A stretch of 64,000 nt of DNA from Oceanospirillaceae bacterium. Its GTDB lineage: Bacteria > Pseudomonadota > Gammaproteobacteria > Pseudomonadales > Litoribrevibacteraceae. Under the pieces are notes generated by a model. It had not been told where the DNA came from, made no database searches, and worked only from the letters and a program-made list of their open reading frames with translations. Location: contig JADFAD010000003.1 in NCBI GenBank assembly GCA_015665455.1, positions 1-64,000 of the forward strand, read 5' to 3'. The translations under genes were made by a program, and so were the position numbers. The stretch's first letter is position 1, and each line of letters begins with the position of its first letter. Of the stretch, positions 31,092 to 39,862 are shown piece by piece.

Positions 31092-31826
31092 TCAAGGCCG
31101 CCCCTCAATGTATTCTGACGCCGTCATTTTATGGTATTTCACATGAGGATAGGGAAACGGAAGTTGGATCGGATTTGGGTCCACTATTTCTATTGGTGTG
31201 TTCTGCTGGATAGCGATCTCTAGAGCCATTTGAGTGATGTTTACACTGAATGATGTTCCCATGAAGACAATGCAGTCTGCGTTCATCATTCGTTGTTGTG
31301 CCTCTGAAATTCGGTAGAGTTCGGTGTAGTATTCATCGAAGAGTAAAACATAAGGCTTATATGAAATATTCTTTTCAGGCTTAAGTGAGTGTTTGTCGAT
31401 GTTAAAGATATTTAACAAGGATTCTGTGAGTTCGTCTTCATTCACTTTATCCCACGGTGTTATAAGGGTTTCAACCTCCTCACCTTGGGTGTGAAGTAAT
31501 GTCATCTGATCCAAGCGGCCATGTATAGAAATATAATCTTTGTTGCCTGCTTTCCCATCCAGACCATCGATGTTTTGAGTGATCAAATTTTTGTTTGCTA
31601 GCCAATGGTGAACTTTGTTTGGCCCATGATTTCTATACGTTGCAAACCGATGGTAGTACCAAGATAGAAACTCAATTGGGGTGTCTTTATACATTCGTCG
31701 AGTGGCCATTTCTTGTGGGGTATAATTGTGACTTCCTATCGTCCAAAAACCGTCTTCGCCTCGGAAGGTTGGAATACCACTTTCGGCACTTACTCCGGCG
31801 CCAGTAATATAAAGAATATCGTTCAT
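31092..31826 (-). CDS. Sir2-family NAD-dependent deacylase without the zinc-binding cysteines
   Basis: Sirtuin-like protein of 244 residues. The NAD-binding motifs are intact: ITGAGVSAESGIPTFRG (residues 7-23), TQNIDGLDGKAG and the catalytic His102 in ISIHGRL. YKPYVLLFDEYY takes the place of the bacterial RP-VVWFGE strand, and FMGTSFSVN matches the conserved GTS-x-x-V region. The two C-x-x-C pairs that hold the structural zinc in ordinary sirtuins are absent between residues 102 and 165; there is only one Cys in the C-terminal half. The fold without zinc is known in some sirtuin-like proteins, so activity as deacylase, ADP-ribosyltransferase or NADase stays open. Confidence 0.82.
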   Translation of the reverse strand: MNDILYITGAGVSAESGIPTFRGEDGFWTIGSHNYTPQEMATRRMYKDTPIEFLSWYYHRFATYRNHGPNKVHHWLANKNLITQNIDGLDGKAGNKDYISIHGRLDQMTLLHTQGEEVETLITPWDKVNEDELTESLLNIFNIDKHSLKPEKNISYKPYVLLFDEYYTELYRISEAQQRMMNADCIVFMGTSFSVNITQMALEIAIQQNTPIEIVDPNPIQLPFPYPHVKYHKMTASEYIEGRP

Positions 31827-32090
31827 TTGTTGTAGAACCTGATCTGAATCAAGGAAAGTTAGAGTAAAGTCTACTGTAACAGAATCCTTTCTAAGAGACT
31901 GAAACTAATGGTCTTAATGAGATTAATGCTTTTGTATTATTACAAATATTGAACTGTTGTTTCTATTTAAGCACTTTGTGATAAAAAGACAATTTTTAGG
32001 GTGTTCAGTCTAATTTTGGTTGGTATGTTTTCTTGAGTATACAGGGAGCGTGGTAAGCGCTTAATAAGCATCGCAGAGTGAGTATTTCTT

Positions 32091-32531
32091 ATGAGCAAAT
32101 TAAAGACTATCCAAGAAAAAGTTGAAGGATCAATTGAAAGCGGTATCAACACATTTGAACAATATTACGGCTCTGTAGCTGGTAAAACGTTCGACGTTGT
32201 TGAGTCAATTGAAGAAAAAGCTAAAAGCATCACAGCGAAAGACATTCGTGAAAAACATAACGAGAAAGCAACTAACGCATTTGATGGTGTTCGATCTCTA
32301 AATACAAGCGCTAGTGAATTCATTAATAAGCTGCTTGCTAAGCTTGAAAAAGACGTTGAAAACGTTGTCGAAGAAGTAAACGAAGCGGTTGATGAAGTTA
32401 AAGAAGCTGTTGAAGACGTTGCTGACGAAGTTAAAGAAGCGGTTGAAGAAGTTAAAGAAGCCGTAGCTGAAGCAACTGAAGCGCCAGTTAAGAAAACTCG
32501 TCGTTCGCGCAAGAAAACTGAAGAAGCATAA
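32091..32531 (+). CDS. Phasin-like coiled-coil protein with repetitive acidic/basic C terminus
   Basis: Helical protein of 146 residues. Residues 1-85 resemble phasin-type amphipathic helices (LKTIQEKVEGSIESGINTFE, TFDVVESIEEKAKSI). Residues 90-130 are a repetitive coiled coil built on V-K-E-A-V-E-E/D units, and the end KKTRRSRKKTEEA is strongly basic, as in PhaF/AlgP-type tails. It could coat polyhydroxyalkanoate granules and contact DNA, or act as a nucleoid or envelope-associated coiled coil. No PHA genes lie nearby, so the granule role is only one option. A strong terminator follows. Confidence 0.7.
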   Translation: MSKLKTIQEKVEGSIESGINTFEQYYGSVAGKTFDVVESIEEKAKSITAKDIREKHNEKATNAFDGVRSLNTSASEFINKLLAKLEKDVENVVEEVNEAVDEVKEAVEDVADEVKEAVEEVKEAVAEATEAPVKKTRRSRKKTEEA

Positions 32532-32564
32532 TTAAAACTCAACAGTAAATTTGGGTTGATTAGA

Positions 32565-32590
32565 AAAGAGCGCTTAGGCGCTCTTTTTTT
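32565..32590 (+). terminator. Intrinsic terminator after the phasin-like gene
   Basis: AAAAGAGCGC (32565-32574) and GCGCTCTTTT (32579-32588) form a perfect stem with a 4-nt loop and a T-run. The upstream ATG (32591) of the next frame touches it, one reason to prefer the later start of that gene. Confidence 0.92.
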
Positions 32591-32629
32591 ATGTTTAAAT
32601 ATAGAGACGTTTTTAAATTAAAGAACATC

Positions 32630-33301
32630 ATGGCTAATACTTTATATTATATTCATGACCCTATGTGCTCTTGGTGTTGGGGGTTTCGTCCTACTTGGGA
32701 TGAATTGACGCGACATTTAACCTTAAACAAACCTTCGGACATTAACATTCAGAATGTAGTAGGCGGACTCGCACCTGATACAAACCTGCCAATGCCTTTG
32801 GAATTACAACAAACGATTCAACACCATTGGCGACGCATTCAAAACTTGTTAGGAACTGAATTTAATTTTGATTTTTGGACGAACAATCAGCCTCGACGAT
32901 CTACTTACCTTGCTTGCCGAGCCGTAATTTCGGCGTCTAAGCTGCAATATTTAATTTCTATTGAGAACATTTCGTTAGAAAACGAAATGATCAATGCGAT
33001 TCAACAGGGCTATTATTTACGTGCAATGAATCCTTCGGATGCTGCCTGTTTAACCATGTTGTTCGCTGAAATTTGTGAAAAATTCGAAATAAACAGTGAG
33101 TCCATTAATGAGTTTAACGCGTTGCTATCATCTGAAGACGTTGAACATGAGTTACAACGGCAGATTACGTTGGCAAGAATATTAACAGAGAGTGGTTTTC
33201 CTTCGTTAGTTATGAAAATAGAGGACAATTTTTATCCTGTTTCAGTTAATTATAAAGACTGGAGTGTTATGAACGATGAAATACTGGCATTGATGCACTG
33301 A
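32630..33301 (+). CDS. DsbA-family thioredoxin-fold protein (CSWC active site)
   Basis: Predicted cytoplasmic thioredoxin-fold protein of 223 residues in the DsbA/FrnE superfamily. The N terminus LYYIHDPMCSWCWGFRPTW is a strong subgroup signature with a CSWC redox pair; QPRRSTYLACRAVISA and YYLRAMNPSDAACLTMLFAE follow in the helical insert. The cis-Pro loop is recognisable in ESGFPSLVMK. No signal peptide is seen, so a disulfide or isomerase role in the cytoplasm is likelier than periplasmic oxidation. ATG 32630 is chosen over ATG 32591, which sits on the terminator. Confidence 0.82.
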   Translation: MANTLYYIHDPMCSWCWGFRPTWDELTRHLTLNKPSDINIQNVVGGLAPDTNLPMPLELQQTIQHHWRRIQNLLGTEFNFDFWTNNQPRRSTYLACRAVISASKLQYLISIENISLENEMINAIQQGYYLRAMNPSDAACLTMLFAEICEKFEINSESINEFNALLSSEDVEHELQRQITLARILTESGFPSLVMKIEDNFYPVSVNYKDWSVMNDEILALMH

Positions 33302-33378
33302 TTTTTCTTTTAATTCTGAACGTTTTTAATACACTACCAATCATTGCTTTCTGAACTTCTATATTAACAAGAGACTTT

Positions 33379-33747
33379 ATGCCTGCATTAATATTTAAAT
33401 TGAATGGTGTTCCTGAAGATGAAGCCGATGATGTTCGCGCTTTATTAGATGAAAATGAGATTGAATATTACGAGACCCATGCGGGTCGTTGGGGTGTCTC
33501 AATGCCCGGAATATGGTTGAGTGACGAAGAACAACTGGTTGAAGCTCGTACCTTGATTGATACTTACCAAAGAGAGCGAAGCACGAGGCTCAATCAAGAA
33601 TGGAATGAACTAGAAGCCCAAGGGAACTTACCGAGTGTATGGAGTAAGTTTCTACATAATCCAATTAGAATGGCGTTAGCGTTGCTGGCCATTGGCGTCG
33701 TTATTGGTTTAAGTATTTACCCGTTTTTAGATTTGCTGGACTTATAA
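33379..33747 (+). CDS. DUF6164 family protein
   Basis: Conserved protein of 122 residues found in many gammaproteobacteria. Residues 1-70 form a small ferredoxin-like domain (PALIFKLNGVPEDEADDVR, then YYETHAGRWGVSMPGIWL), related to the DUF2007-type signal-transducing proteins. A single C-terminal transmembrane helix (about 97-118) anchors it. The role is unknown. AAGAGAC precedes the ATG. It converges with the saccharopine-dehydrogenase-like gene across a hairpin. Confidence 0.75.
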   Translation: MPALIFKLNGVPEDEADDVRALLDENEIEYYETHAGRWGVSMPGIWLSDEEQLVEARTLIDTYQRERSTRLNQEWNELEAQGNLPSVWSKFLHNPIRMALALLAIGVVIGLSIYPFLDLLDL

Positions 33748-33802
33748 GCGACAGATAGAGGTGATGTCTACAGACGCTTATTAGAGCTATGGAAGAGAAA
33801 TA

Positions 33803-33829
33803 GGGGTTCAGTGGCAAAGAAAGAACCCC
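33803..33829. terminator. Hairpin between convergent genes
   Basis: GGGGTTC (33803-33809) and GAACCCC (33823-33829) form a 7-bp stem with a 13-nt loop. It lies between the DUF6164 gene and the convergent dehydrogenase gene. Neither strand has a good T-run, so termination is plausible only. Confidence 0.4.
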
Positions 33830-33841
33830 ATATTCATGTTG

Positions 33842-35080
33842 CTAGTCAATTACCTCAAAGTTCAAGTCCGCTTTTTCTGTCAAGCGATTCAAGAATCGAT
33901 CATCAAAGATGGTTGCTGGAGTCCAAAAGCCGCCATCTTTATCCTCACTTTTTAAGTCCAACGCAAGGTAGGCCGCTGCTTGACCAAGCATTTTTGAGGT
34001 GGAGCCATAACCAGGATCTCCTTTACCTGTGACCTTGGTTTTAATCTTGTCACCGGAAGGCGATGTGCCAACAAAGCGTAGATCGTAGTAGCCGTTTACC
34101 TGTTCTGAAGGCGTAGGACCTTCTCCTGGTTTCGGTAGAACAAATTTTTCCAGAGCCCATCGGCTAGGCTTAATCGCAACACCAGCCATGAAGCCAGCTA
34201 AACCTGCGACAACAATGTTTGCTCTGATTCGGCCTTTAAACCCTCTACCTGCCAACATAGCTTCATCGTATTTGAAGTCTTTGCCATATGAATTACCTGA
34301 TAATGCATTCGACCTGTGAACAACACGAGTATTGATGCCCGACATAATGAAAGGGGCCGCCCATGCGTTTAAGTCAGAATCCAGTTCAGTTGTTTTTACG
34401 TTGTGTTGACGAGCAGTAAAACCATGATTTTCAGGGCAAATCGAATATGGATTAGCCAATTCTTTTCGAAGGGCTGGGTCGGCAACGGCTTCTTTGGTTA
34501 TATTCACCATGCTTGCGACAGTACCTCCAGAAGCGCCACCCTTAGCAGCTTTCACTCGCATCTTAACTGTGTTGCAATGGCTGTTGAATTTGGTTTGGGC
34601 TTGTTGCTGTAAGAAATAAACCCCCATATCAGAAGGAATGGAATCAAAACCACAGCAATTGACGATACGAGCACCGGATTGTTTCGCTATGTGTTCGTAT
34701 TTAGTGACCATACGTTTGATCCACTGAACTTCGCCCGTCAGGTCACAATAATCAGTGCCTGTTTCTGCGCACGCCTTGACCAGAGGTTCACCATAAAGAG
34801 CATATGGACCTACTGTAGATACAATGACTTTGGCTTGACGACACATATTGGAAAGGGCGTTTTCATCAGAGGCGTCCGCGATGATTATCTCGATATCAGA
34901 CGCTTGATCACCTAATTCAAACTTTAGTGCATTCAGCTTAGGTTCTGATCTTCCGGCAAATGCCCAGGTAAGCTTTTCTTGTCCTTCTTTGTTGAACGTT
35001 GCGAGAAGGTATTTTGCTAGAATTTGGCCTACAAAGCTGGTCGCTCCGAAAATTACCAAGTCAAATTTAGGTGTACTCAT
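33842..35080 (-). CDS. Saccharopine dehydrogenase-like NAD(P)-binding protein (trans-acting enoyl reductase type)
   Basis: Protein of 412 residues with an N-terminal Rossmann domain: FDLVIFGATSFVGQILAKYL supplies the GxxGxxG site, and TVGPYALYGEPLVKACAETG with DYCDLTGEVQW match the saccharopine-dehydrogenase-like family. RIVNCCGFDSIPSDMGVYFL is diagnostic of the subgroup that includes mycobacterial trans-acting enoyl reductases. The C-terminal half is the family's catalytic/dimer domain. It probably reduces a lipid or polyketide-type substrate; none is suggested by neighbours. It is a single leftward gene between two hairpins. Confidence 0.85.
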   Translation of the reverse strand: MSTPKFDLVIFGATSFVGQILAKYLLATFNKEGQEKLTWAFAGRSEPKLNALKFELGDQASDIEIIIADASDENALSNMCRQAKVIVSTVGPYALYGEPLVKACAETGTDYCDLTGEVQWIKRMVTKYEHIAKQSGARIVNCCGFDSIPSDMGVYFLQQQAQTKFNSHCNTVKMRVKAAKGGASGGTVASMVNITKEAVADPALRKELANPYSICPENHGFTARQHNVKTTELDSDLNAWAAPFIMSGINTRVVHRSNALSGNSYGKDFKYDEAMLAGRGFKGRIRANIVVAGLAGFMAGVAIKPSRWALEKFVLPKPGEGPTPSEQVNGYYDLRFVGTSPSGDKIKTKVTGKGDPGYGSTSKMLGQAAAYLALDLKSEDKDGGFWTPATIFDDRFLNRLTEKADLNFEVID

Positions 35081-35182
35081 TGTTCATCCTTATGCAATGG
35101 CGTTTTTATTTTTTACTGTGAATACCCTGAGACTACTTTAATTAAGCGTTGGGTGCATCCATCAATTTACTGAATTACAAAC

Positions 35183-35206
35183 CAAAAAAGCGACCAAAAG
35201 GCCGCT
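35183..35206 (-). terminator. Intrinsic terminator of the lipoprotein gene at 35243
   Basis: On the minus strand AGCGGCC-TTTT-GGTCGCT forms a 7-bp stem with one G-T pair, followed by six T. It lies about 35 bp beyond the stop of the leftward lipoprotein gene. Confidence 0.75.
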
Positions 35207-35242
35207 GTAAATGTAGAGAAGGAATTTTATGAAAATCGTAGC

Positions 35243-36298
35243 CTAATCTAGCGAGGCTACAATGTCGCAAGCATTGGCACTGTTTAAGTCGAATGGCATG
35301 AGTGCTGACGATAAGCGGTTGCCAAATGATGAGTTCTTTTCTTGAAGTAACCCTTTTTCAGTGACTAGCAAGTCATAACCACTGAATAAAGGCGGTTGAC
35401 CAATGGCAATAGCGCTTGGTGAATTGAACGAAAGCACACCTGTATTAGAGAGTTCAATGAACTCCTCTGCGCCTGTAGAGTCACTTACGTGGCGTTTAAT
35501 GTATTTAATATTTCCGTCCAAGTAACTGGTTAATGCAATACCGCCACAGTATGGCATGATGTCGTCGACGATGGTTGCTAGACCTCCTTGCCACATGAGG
35601 GTTTCGTTTGTTTCTGTCAGTCCGTTGACCTCAATAGACGTTGGAACATTTCCAGTTTCATCGAATGCATAACGTTTGACTGCGTTGCCATCAGAGACAT
35701 ACAGATAGTCGTCTTGAATTCTTACGCCGTTGGGGGTTGAGATTCCGTGATTTATACCTACAAAATCTTCTTCAAGTTCTGAGATAACAGGCTCATCACC
35801 CGTGTAATCGAATGTGATACGTGCAACCCCTGACGCAGCGAATAAATTGTAGTCTGCGACTAGCAATTGACCTTCCTTGGTAAATGCTATGCCGTTAGGT
35901 AAAAAGAGTTGATCATAGATATCGCCGGAGTTCGGCGTGATTTTCTTGAACTCTAATTGTGAATCATTTGTGTTGGCCGCAAGTAAATGATTGTTTGTGA
36001 AAATCAACCATTTGGTTTCAACGCAAGATGAGAAAACCCAGTTTTCATATTGTGAAATGCCGGTGAAGTTACACTTAATTTCTTTGCCATTGCCATCTAC
36101 ATAAAGAGGTGTAGATTCAAAATTACTGTCTGATCCAGTGATTTCGTAGATGTTATTACCACCCGTTACGAGTAAACGACCATCATCGATGAATAATATG
36201 TTTTCAGCATCACCGATGTGGGTGATGTTTTCTTTATCAACGCAACCCGTCACTGCGGCCGCGATAGTCGCAATGGCGATACATTTCGTTAAGTGCAT
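35243..36298 (-). CDS. Lipoprotein with predicted beta-propeller (SMP-30/NHL-like)
   Basis: Exported lipoprotein of 351 residues. The signal peptide ends in a lipobox AAVTGC, giving a lipidated Cys19. The mature protein is built of repeated short beta units, for example NILFIDDGRLLVTGGNNIYEI, LPNGIAFTKEGQLLVADYN and TPNGVRIQDDYLYVSDGNAV, typical of six-bladed SMP-30/NHL propellers. Four other cysteines could form disulfides. No catalytic residues stand out, so binding and hydrolysis are both open. It is alone in its orientation and ends at its own terminator. Confidence 0.7.
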   Translation of the reverse strand: MHLTKCIAIATIAAAVTGCVDKENITHIGDAENILFIDDGRLLVTGGNNIYEITGSDSNFESTPLYVDGNGKEIKCNFTGISQYENWVFSSCVETKWLIFTNNHLLAANTNDSQLEFKKITPNSGDIYDQLFLPNGIAFTKEGQLLVADYNLFAASGVARITFDYTGDEPVISELEEDFVGINHGISTPNGVRIQDDYLYVSDGNAVKRYAFDETGNVPTSIEVNGLTETNETLMWQGGLATIVDDIMPYCGGIALTSYLDGNIKYIKRHVSDSTGAEEFIELSNTGVLSFNSPSAIAIGQPPLFSGYDLLVTEKGLLQEKNSSFGNRLSSALMPFDLNSANACDIVASLD

Positions 36299-36446
36299 GG
36301 AATGTCCTTATTTGTTTTTATTTTTATGTGTGCAAACGATGGTTATGCAAACAACAAACAAAAGGAACTAGCCATTTGGGTAGGTGGGGTTTGATGTGTC
36401 TTTTATAGCGGCTGAGAGGTATCGTATTTGAGCTGTTCAGGATGAA

Positions 36447-36833
36447 TTATATGAAATCTTGCCATGCAGAAATCAGTTCCTTGAAGTCTTCTAAACCGCA
36501 CATTGCGTGACCTTGCTGGTCATCAAGCGCCAGTTCATCTATTTCGAAATCCACATCTTCATCGTAAATTAAATCATCGAATCCTTGGAAACCAATGTCA
36601 GTAGCACTGATAATGGCATCTTCTCTTGTCAACTTTAATGCGTAATCGCTACCCTCTAATAGAAAGGTTTTCTGAACACCCAGTTCAATGTTTTTTATTC
36701 CTTCATTTAACTTAGTTATTCTATCTTTCTTGTTGGATACTTCTTCAGTCAACCAATGACCAAAGGCTTCGTGATCCATCGAGCACTTTGCTTTGGGTTT
36801 AGATGTAAAATCGGTAGTAAAGTGATATTCCAT
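36447..36833 (-). CDS. yacL: YacL family protein (UPF0231)
   Basis: Small acidic cytoplasmic protein of 128 residues. It matches the UPF0231 pattern of E. coli YacL: the opening MEYHFTTDFTSKPKAKCSMD, EAFGHWLTEEV, EGSDYALKLTREDAII, and the closing MCGLEDFKELISAWQDFI. No function is assigned in the family. It is divergent from rmuC across about 125 bp with no clear dyad. Confidence 0.85.
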   Translation of the reverse strand: MEYHFTTDFTSKPKAKCSMDHEAFGHWLTEEVSNKKDRITKLNEGIKNIELGVQKTFLLEGSDYALKLTREDAIISATDIGFQGFDDLIYDEDVDFEIDELALDDQQGHAMCGLEDFKELISAWQDFI

Positions 36834-36959
36834 TGGATGATCGTCGTTTGTTTTTCGGGCGGCTATTTTAACTGACTCAAAACTTTATAGAAGCCCCATG
36901 CAATGGTATTTTGTCGGTATCTTTAATTATTGTTATTGCTTAATGGATGTTTATTCAAC

Positions 36960-38477
36960 ATGGAACAAATGGGTCTTTTAATAGGAATTTTAATCAGCTC
37001 TGTGGTTGTTGCTTCAATTGCTGGTTTTTTAGTTGCTTTATTTATGTCACGTAAAAACATTGAAGCACTGAAGTTAGAAAACGGTCGTCTCAGTATGTCT
37101 CTTGAAGTATCTTCGGACAGATCGTTAGATCTTGAACAGAAGCTCATGACTAAAGAGGTCGAGAATCAGGGGCTTGTTGAACAAAAGCACACCGCAGAAC
37201 GGCAAATGGAGAAAAGCTTAACAGAGACACAAGCCCTACATGACGCCAGTCAATTGGCTTTGCATAGAGAAAAAAAGCTGGAGCATGAGTTATCCGGTGT
37301 TCGTCTTGAATTGGAACAAACAAAAGCAAGCCTTGCAGATAGAAATGCAGAGTTTAGCCAGTTACAAACAAGTTTGAATGAACGAGATTTAAAGCATAAA
37401 GAACAGTTGGATCTATTAGAAAAAAATAGAAGTCAGATGGTCAAAGACTTTGAAAACTTGGCCAACCGAATCTTTGACGAAAAAGGTAAGCGCTTTACTC
37501 AGACCAATCAACAAGCCATGAACAGTATGCTTGCTCCATTTCAAGAGCAGATTAAACACTTTAAAGAACGCGTTGAGGCGATTCATACCGAAGATACGAA
37601 GAGTCAGGCAAGCTTATCAAAAGAGTTAGAGCAGTTAAGAACACTGAACCAACAGATTACGGATGAAGCGAGCAATTTGACAAAAGCGTTGAAGGGAGAC
37701 AACAAAAAGCAGGGCTCTTGGGGCGAACTTCAAGCGGAGATGATCCTTGAAAACTCAGGGCTGTCGAAAGGTGTGGAGTTTCATCGAGAAGCAAACTTTA
37801 AAGATGATGACGGAAAAAATAAACGGCCTGATTTAATCATCAGTTTGCCGGGCGGTAAGAGTGTCATTATTGACAGTAAAGTCTCTCTTGTTGCTTATGT
37901 TAGTTCAGTCGAAGCGGAAACTGAAGAAGAAAAAAATCGATATTTACGTCTTCATGTTGAATCCATTCGAAATCATATAACCGATTTATCCGGTAAAGAT
38001 TATACAAATTTGAATGGCATGAACTCGCCCGATTTTGTGTTGATGTTTATGCCCATTGAACCTGCGTTTTTAGCGGGTGTTGAGCATGATCGTACCTTAT
38101 TTAACTTTGGTTTTGAGCGGAACGTTGTTTTGGTAACGCCAACAACCTTGTTACCTATCGTAAGAACGATTGCTAATCTGTGGGTTATGGAGCGCAGTAA
38201 TGAACAAGCCCGTGAAGTAGCAGATCAAGCGGCTGGTGTATTTAACCAGTTGTGTGTGTTCTCTGAAAAGCTAATTAAAGTAGGCAATGGATTGAGACAG
38301 GCGACTAAAAACTATAACGATTCGATAGTGTCTTTAGCTGGTCAACAAGGTCTTCATGCTAAGGTCACCAAGTTCAAGGATCTATCGGTTAAAGTGTCTA
38401 AGAAACTCCCTGAACATGGTGAAAGCCAACTGGAAGTAGATGATGACAAATTAAAGATGTTATTAACAACAGACTAA
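36960..38477 (+). CDS. rmuC: DNA recombination protein RmuC
   Basis: RmuC-family protein of 505 residues. An N-terminal transmembrane helix (about 5-28) is followed by a long coiled coil (about 35-200) and a C-terminal nuclease-like domain. Signature segments are FENLANRIFDEKGKRF, KQGSWGELQAEMILENSGL, KRPDLIISLPGGKSVIIDSK, PDFVLMFMPIEPAFLAG and NVVLVTPTTLLPIVRTI. In E. coli, loss of RmuC raises the frequency of inversions at short repeats. The frame opens at 36930, but ATG 36960 begins the conserved protein. It is unlinked in function to its neighbours. Confidence 0.94.
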   Translation: MEQMGLLIGILISSVVVASIAGFLVALFMSRKNIEALKLENGRLSMSLEVSSDRSLDLEQKLMTKEVENQGLVEQKHTAERQMEKSLTETQALHDASQLALHREKKLEHELSGVRLELEQTKASLADRNAEFSQLQTSLNERDLKHKEQLDLLEKNRSQMVKDFENLANRIFDEKGKRFTQTNQQAMNSMLAPFQEQIKHFKERVEAIHTEDTKSQASLSKELEQLRTLNQQITDEASNLTKALKGDNKKQGSWGELQAEMILENSGLSKGVEFHREANFKDDDGKNKRPDLIISLPGGKSVIIDSKVSLVAYVSSVEAETEEEKNRYLRLHVESIRNHITDLSGKDYTNLNGMNSPDFVLMFMPIEPAFLAGVEHDRTLFNFGFERNVVLVTPTTLLPIVRTIANLWVMERSNEQAREVADQAAGVFNQLCVFSEKLIKVGNGLRQATKNYNDSIVSLAGQQGLHAKVTKFKDLSVKVSKKLPEHGESQLEVDDDKLKMLLTTD

Positions 38478-38668
38478 CTGCCTTAAACGGGCAGTAGCTT
38501 GTGTTGCATTTGAGTCATCAGAACACACTATTTTAGACATGGTTGAGGAACAATAACTGACAATAGCTATAGTTTATCATTTAAACAAGGCAGAAGTTCG
38601 AGATAAACTCTCAACGGGTATCTTTGAATGTCTATGGCTTGTGTCCAATACATGCGTGGAGAAAAATA

Positions 38669-39841
38669 ATGAAAAGGGCGTTAATCGGTTTGTTTTTATT
38701 GGTCAGTATTCATGTGTTTGCGGTAGAAGGTTATAACGATATCTACTTGGATCGAGAGCAGGATCTCTACATACAAGGCATTTCATGTGGTGACTTAAGT
38801 CAACCCAGAACATTGAAATCTTCCGTGGTGTATTCAAATAACAAAAACATCGCGACAGGCACGTACTATTACAGTTCTAAGTACGGCAATTTCTCCTATA
38901 CGTTCGCGCCTTTGGAGGGCCAACCTTCGCAGGTAATGAAACGAGGATTATTGAAAGAAGGTCAGACGGATAAATCCCAAATGGTGATTGATCTCTGTTT
39001 AGTTGGCCCGCTGAAAGGGTTGCCTACAGCTATTACGAAAAACCTTCAGCTGATTAAGTTAAGTGTTGATGATCCAAACTGGAGTAAAACGATGGATCAA
39101 TATTCGATGTTAACGGGAAGACCTGCATTCTCATTAGATCAGTATGAAGATCCCAGAGCGGTTAAGAGATACATTGAGCACGATCAAAAAGTATTTGATG
39201 CAAATCAGGCATACTTAGCCGCGTTAGTGACGCAATTTAATGATGATTTCGTAAACAATATTCTCACTGAATTACCAAGAAAGTTGGATGATGCTATTAA
39301 ATATGCGAATCAAGAAGATGGGTTTGTGGCTACTAAGGTTTACCCCGTGGTAGAAAAACCTAGTGTTTGGACGCCAACATCAGAGCGCCGTTATAATGAT
39401 CAATTAAGACAGTTAGCTCAAATGCATGAATGGGATAAAGTCATTCAAGCGAACTTTGATTGGTTTTTTAATTTAACGGGGCGAAATAACTCGTTAGTCA
39501 CAACACGGGTTGAAAGTGAGCCTTCCCCTAAGTGGGTGGAGCAAACGTTACATAGAACAGCGACTGTATTTGGTGTCTTCGAAAACGGTAAAACACTTGC
39601 CTTGGAGTTCACTGTTAAGTCCAGTAAGGTCGATGCACAATTATTTGATAATCTTGATCAGATACAAGCTAAATCTGAAATAAACAGACAAAGTATGATT
39701 GTCGGCAAGAAGGTACCTCGTGTAATCGTTGCTGTCCCAAAAGAAGGCGCTCTAACGGTCTACAATCCAACAGAGAAAGTTAACTTATTCTTTTCACCCT
39801 TTAGAAATAAAGACATAGGTGATACCTATCAGTATTTCTAA
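38669..39841 (+). CDS. Secreted protein of unknown function
   Basis: I do not recognise the family. The 390-residue protein has a signal peptide (about 1-18, KRALIGLFLLVSIHVFA-VE) and no other membrane segment, so it is periplasmic or secreted. The mature part is mixed alpha/beta, with a Cys pair in GISCGDLSQP and DLCLVGPL that could be bonded, a Tyr-rich stretch YYYSSKYGNFSYTF, and a helical centre. The frame opens at 38624, but ATG 38669 is preceded by GGAG and starts the signal peptide. It ends 21 bp before the methyltransferase gene, so the two may be co-transcribed. Confidence 0.72.
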   Translation: MKRALIGLFLLVSIHVFAVEGYNDIYLDREQDLYIQGISCGDLSQPRTLKSSVVYSNNKNIATGTYYYSSKYGNFSYTFAPLEGQPSQVMKRGLLKEGQTDKSQMVIDLCLVGPLKGLPTAITKNLQLIKLSVDDPNWSKTMDQYSMLTGRPAFSLDQYEDPRAVKRYIEHDQKVFDANQAYLAALVTQFNDDFVNNILTELPRKLDDAIKYANQEDGFVATKVYPVVEKPSVWTPTSERRYNDQLRQLAQMHEWDKVIQANFDWFFNLTGRNNSLVTTRVESEPSPKWVEQTLHRTATVFGVFENGKTLALEFTVKSSKVDAQLFDNLDQIQAKSEINRQSMIVGKKVPRVIVAVPKEGALTVYNPTEKVNLFFSPFRNKDIGDTYQYF

Positions 39842-39862
39842 CTCAGTAATGGTTAATACAAC

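Noticed and set aside
32165-32542. Minus-strand 125-codon Ser/Thr/Ala-rich frame
   Set aside because: Antisense shadow of the repetitive phasin-like gene, which has the terminator and the start signal.
38478-38510. Hairpin with ACTGCC/GGGCAGT after rmuC
   Set aside because: Short stem without a T-run; not convincing as a terminator.
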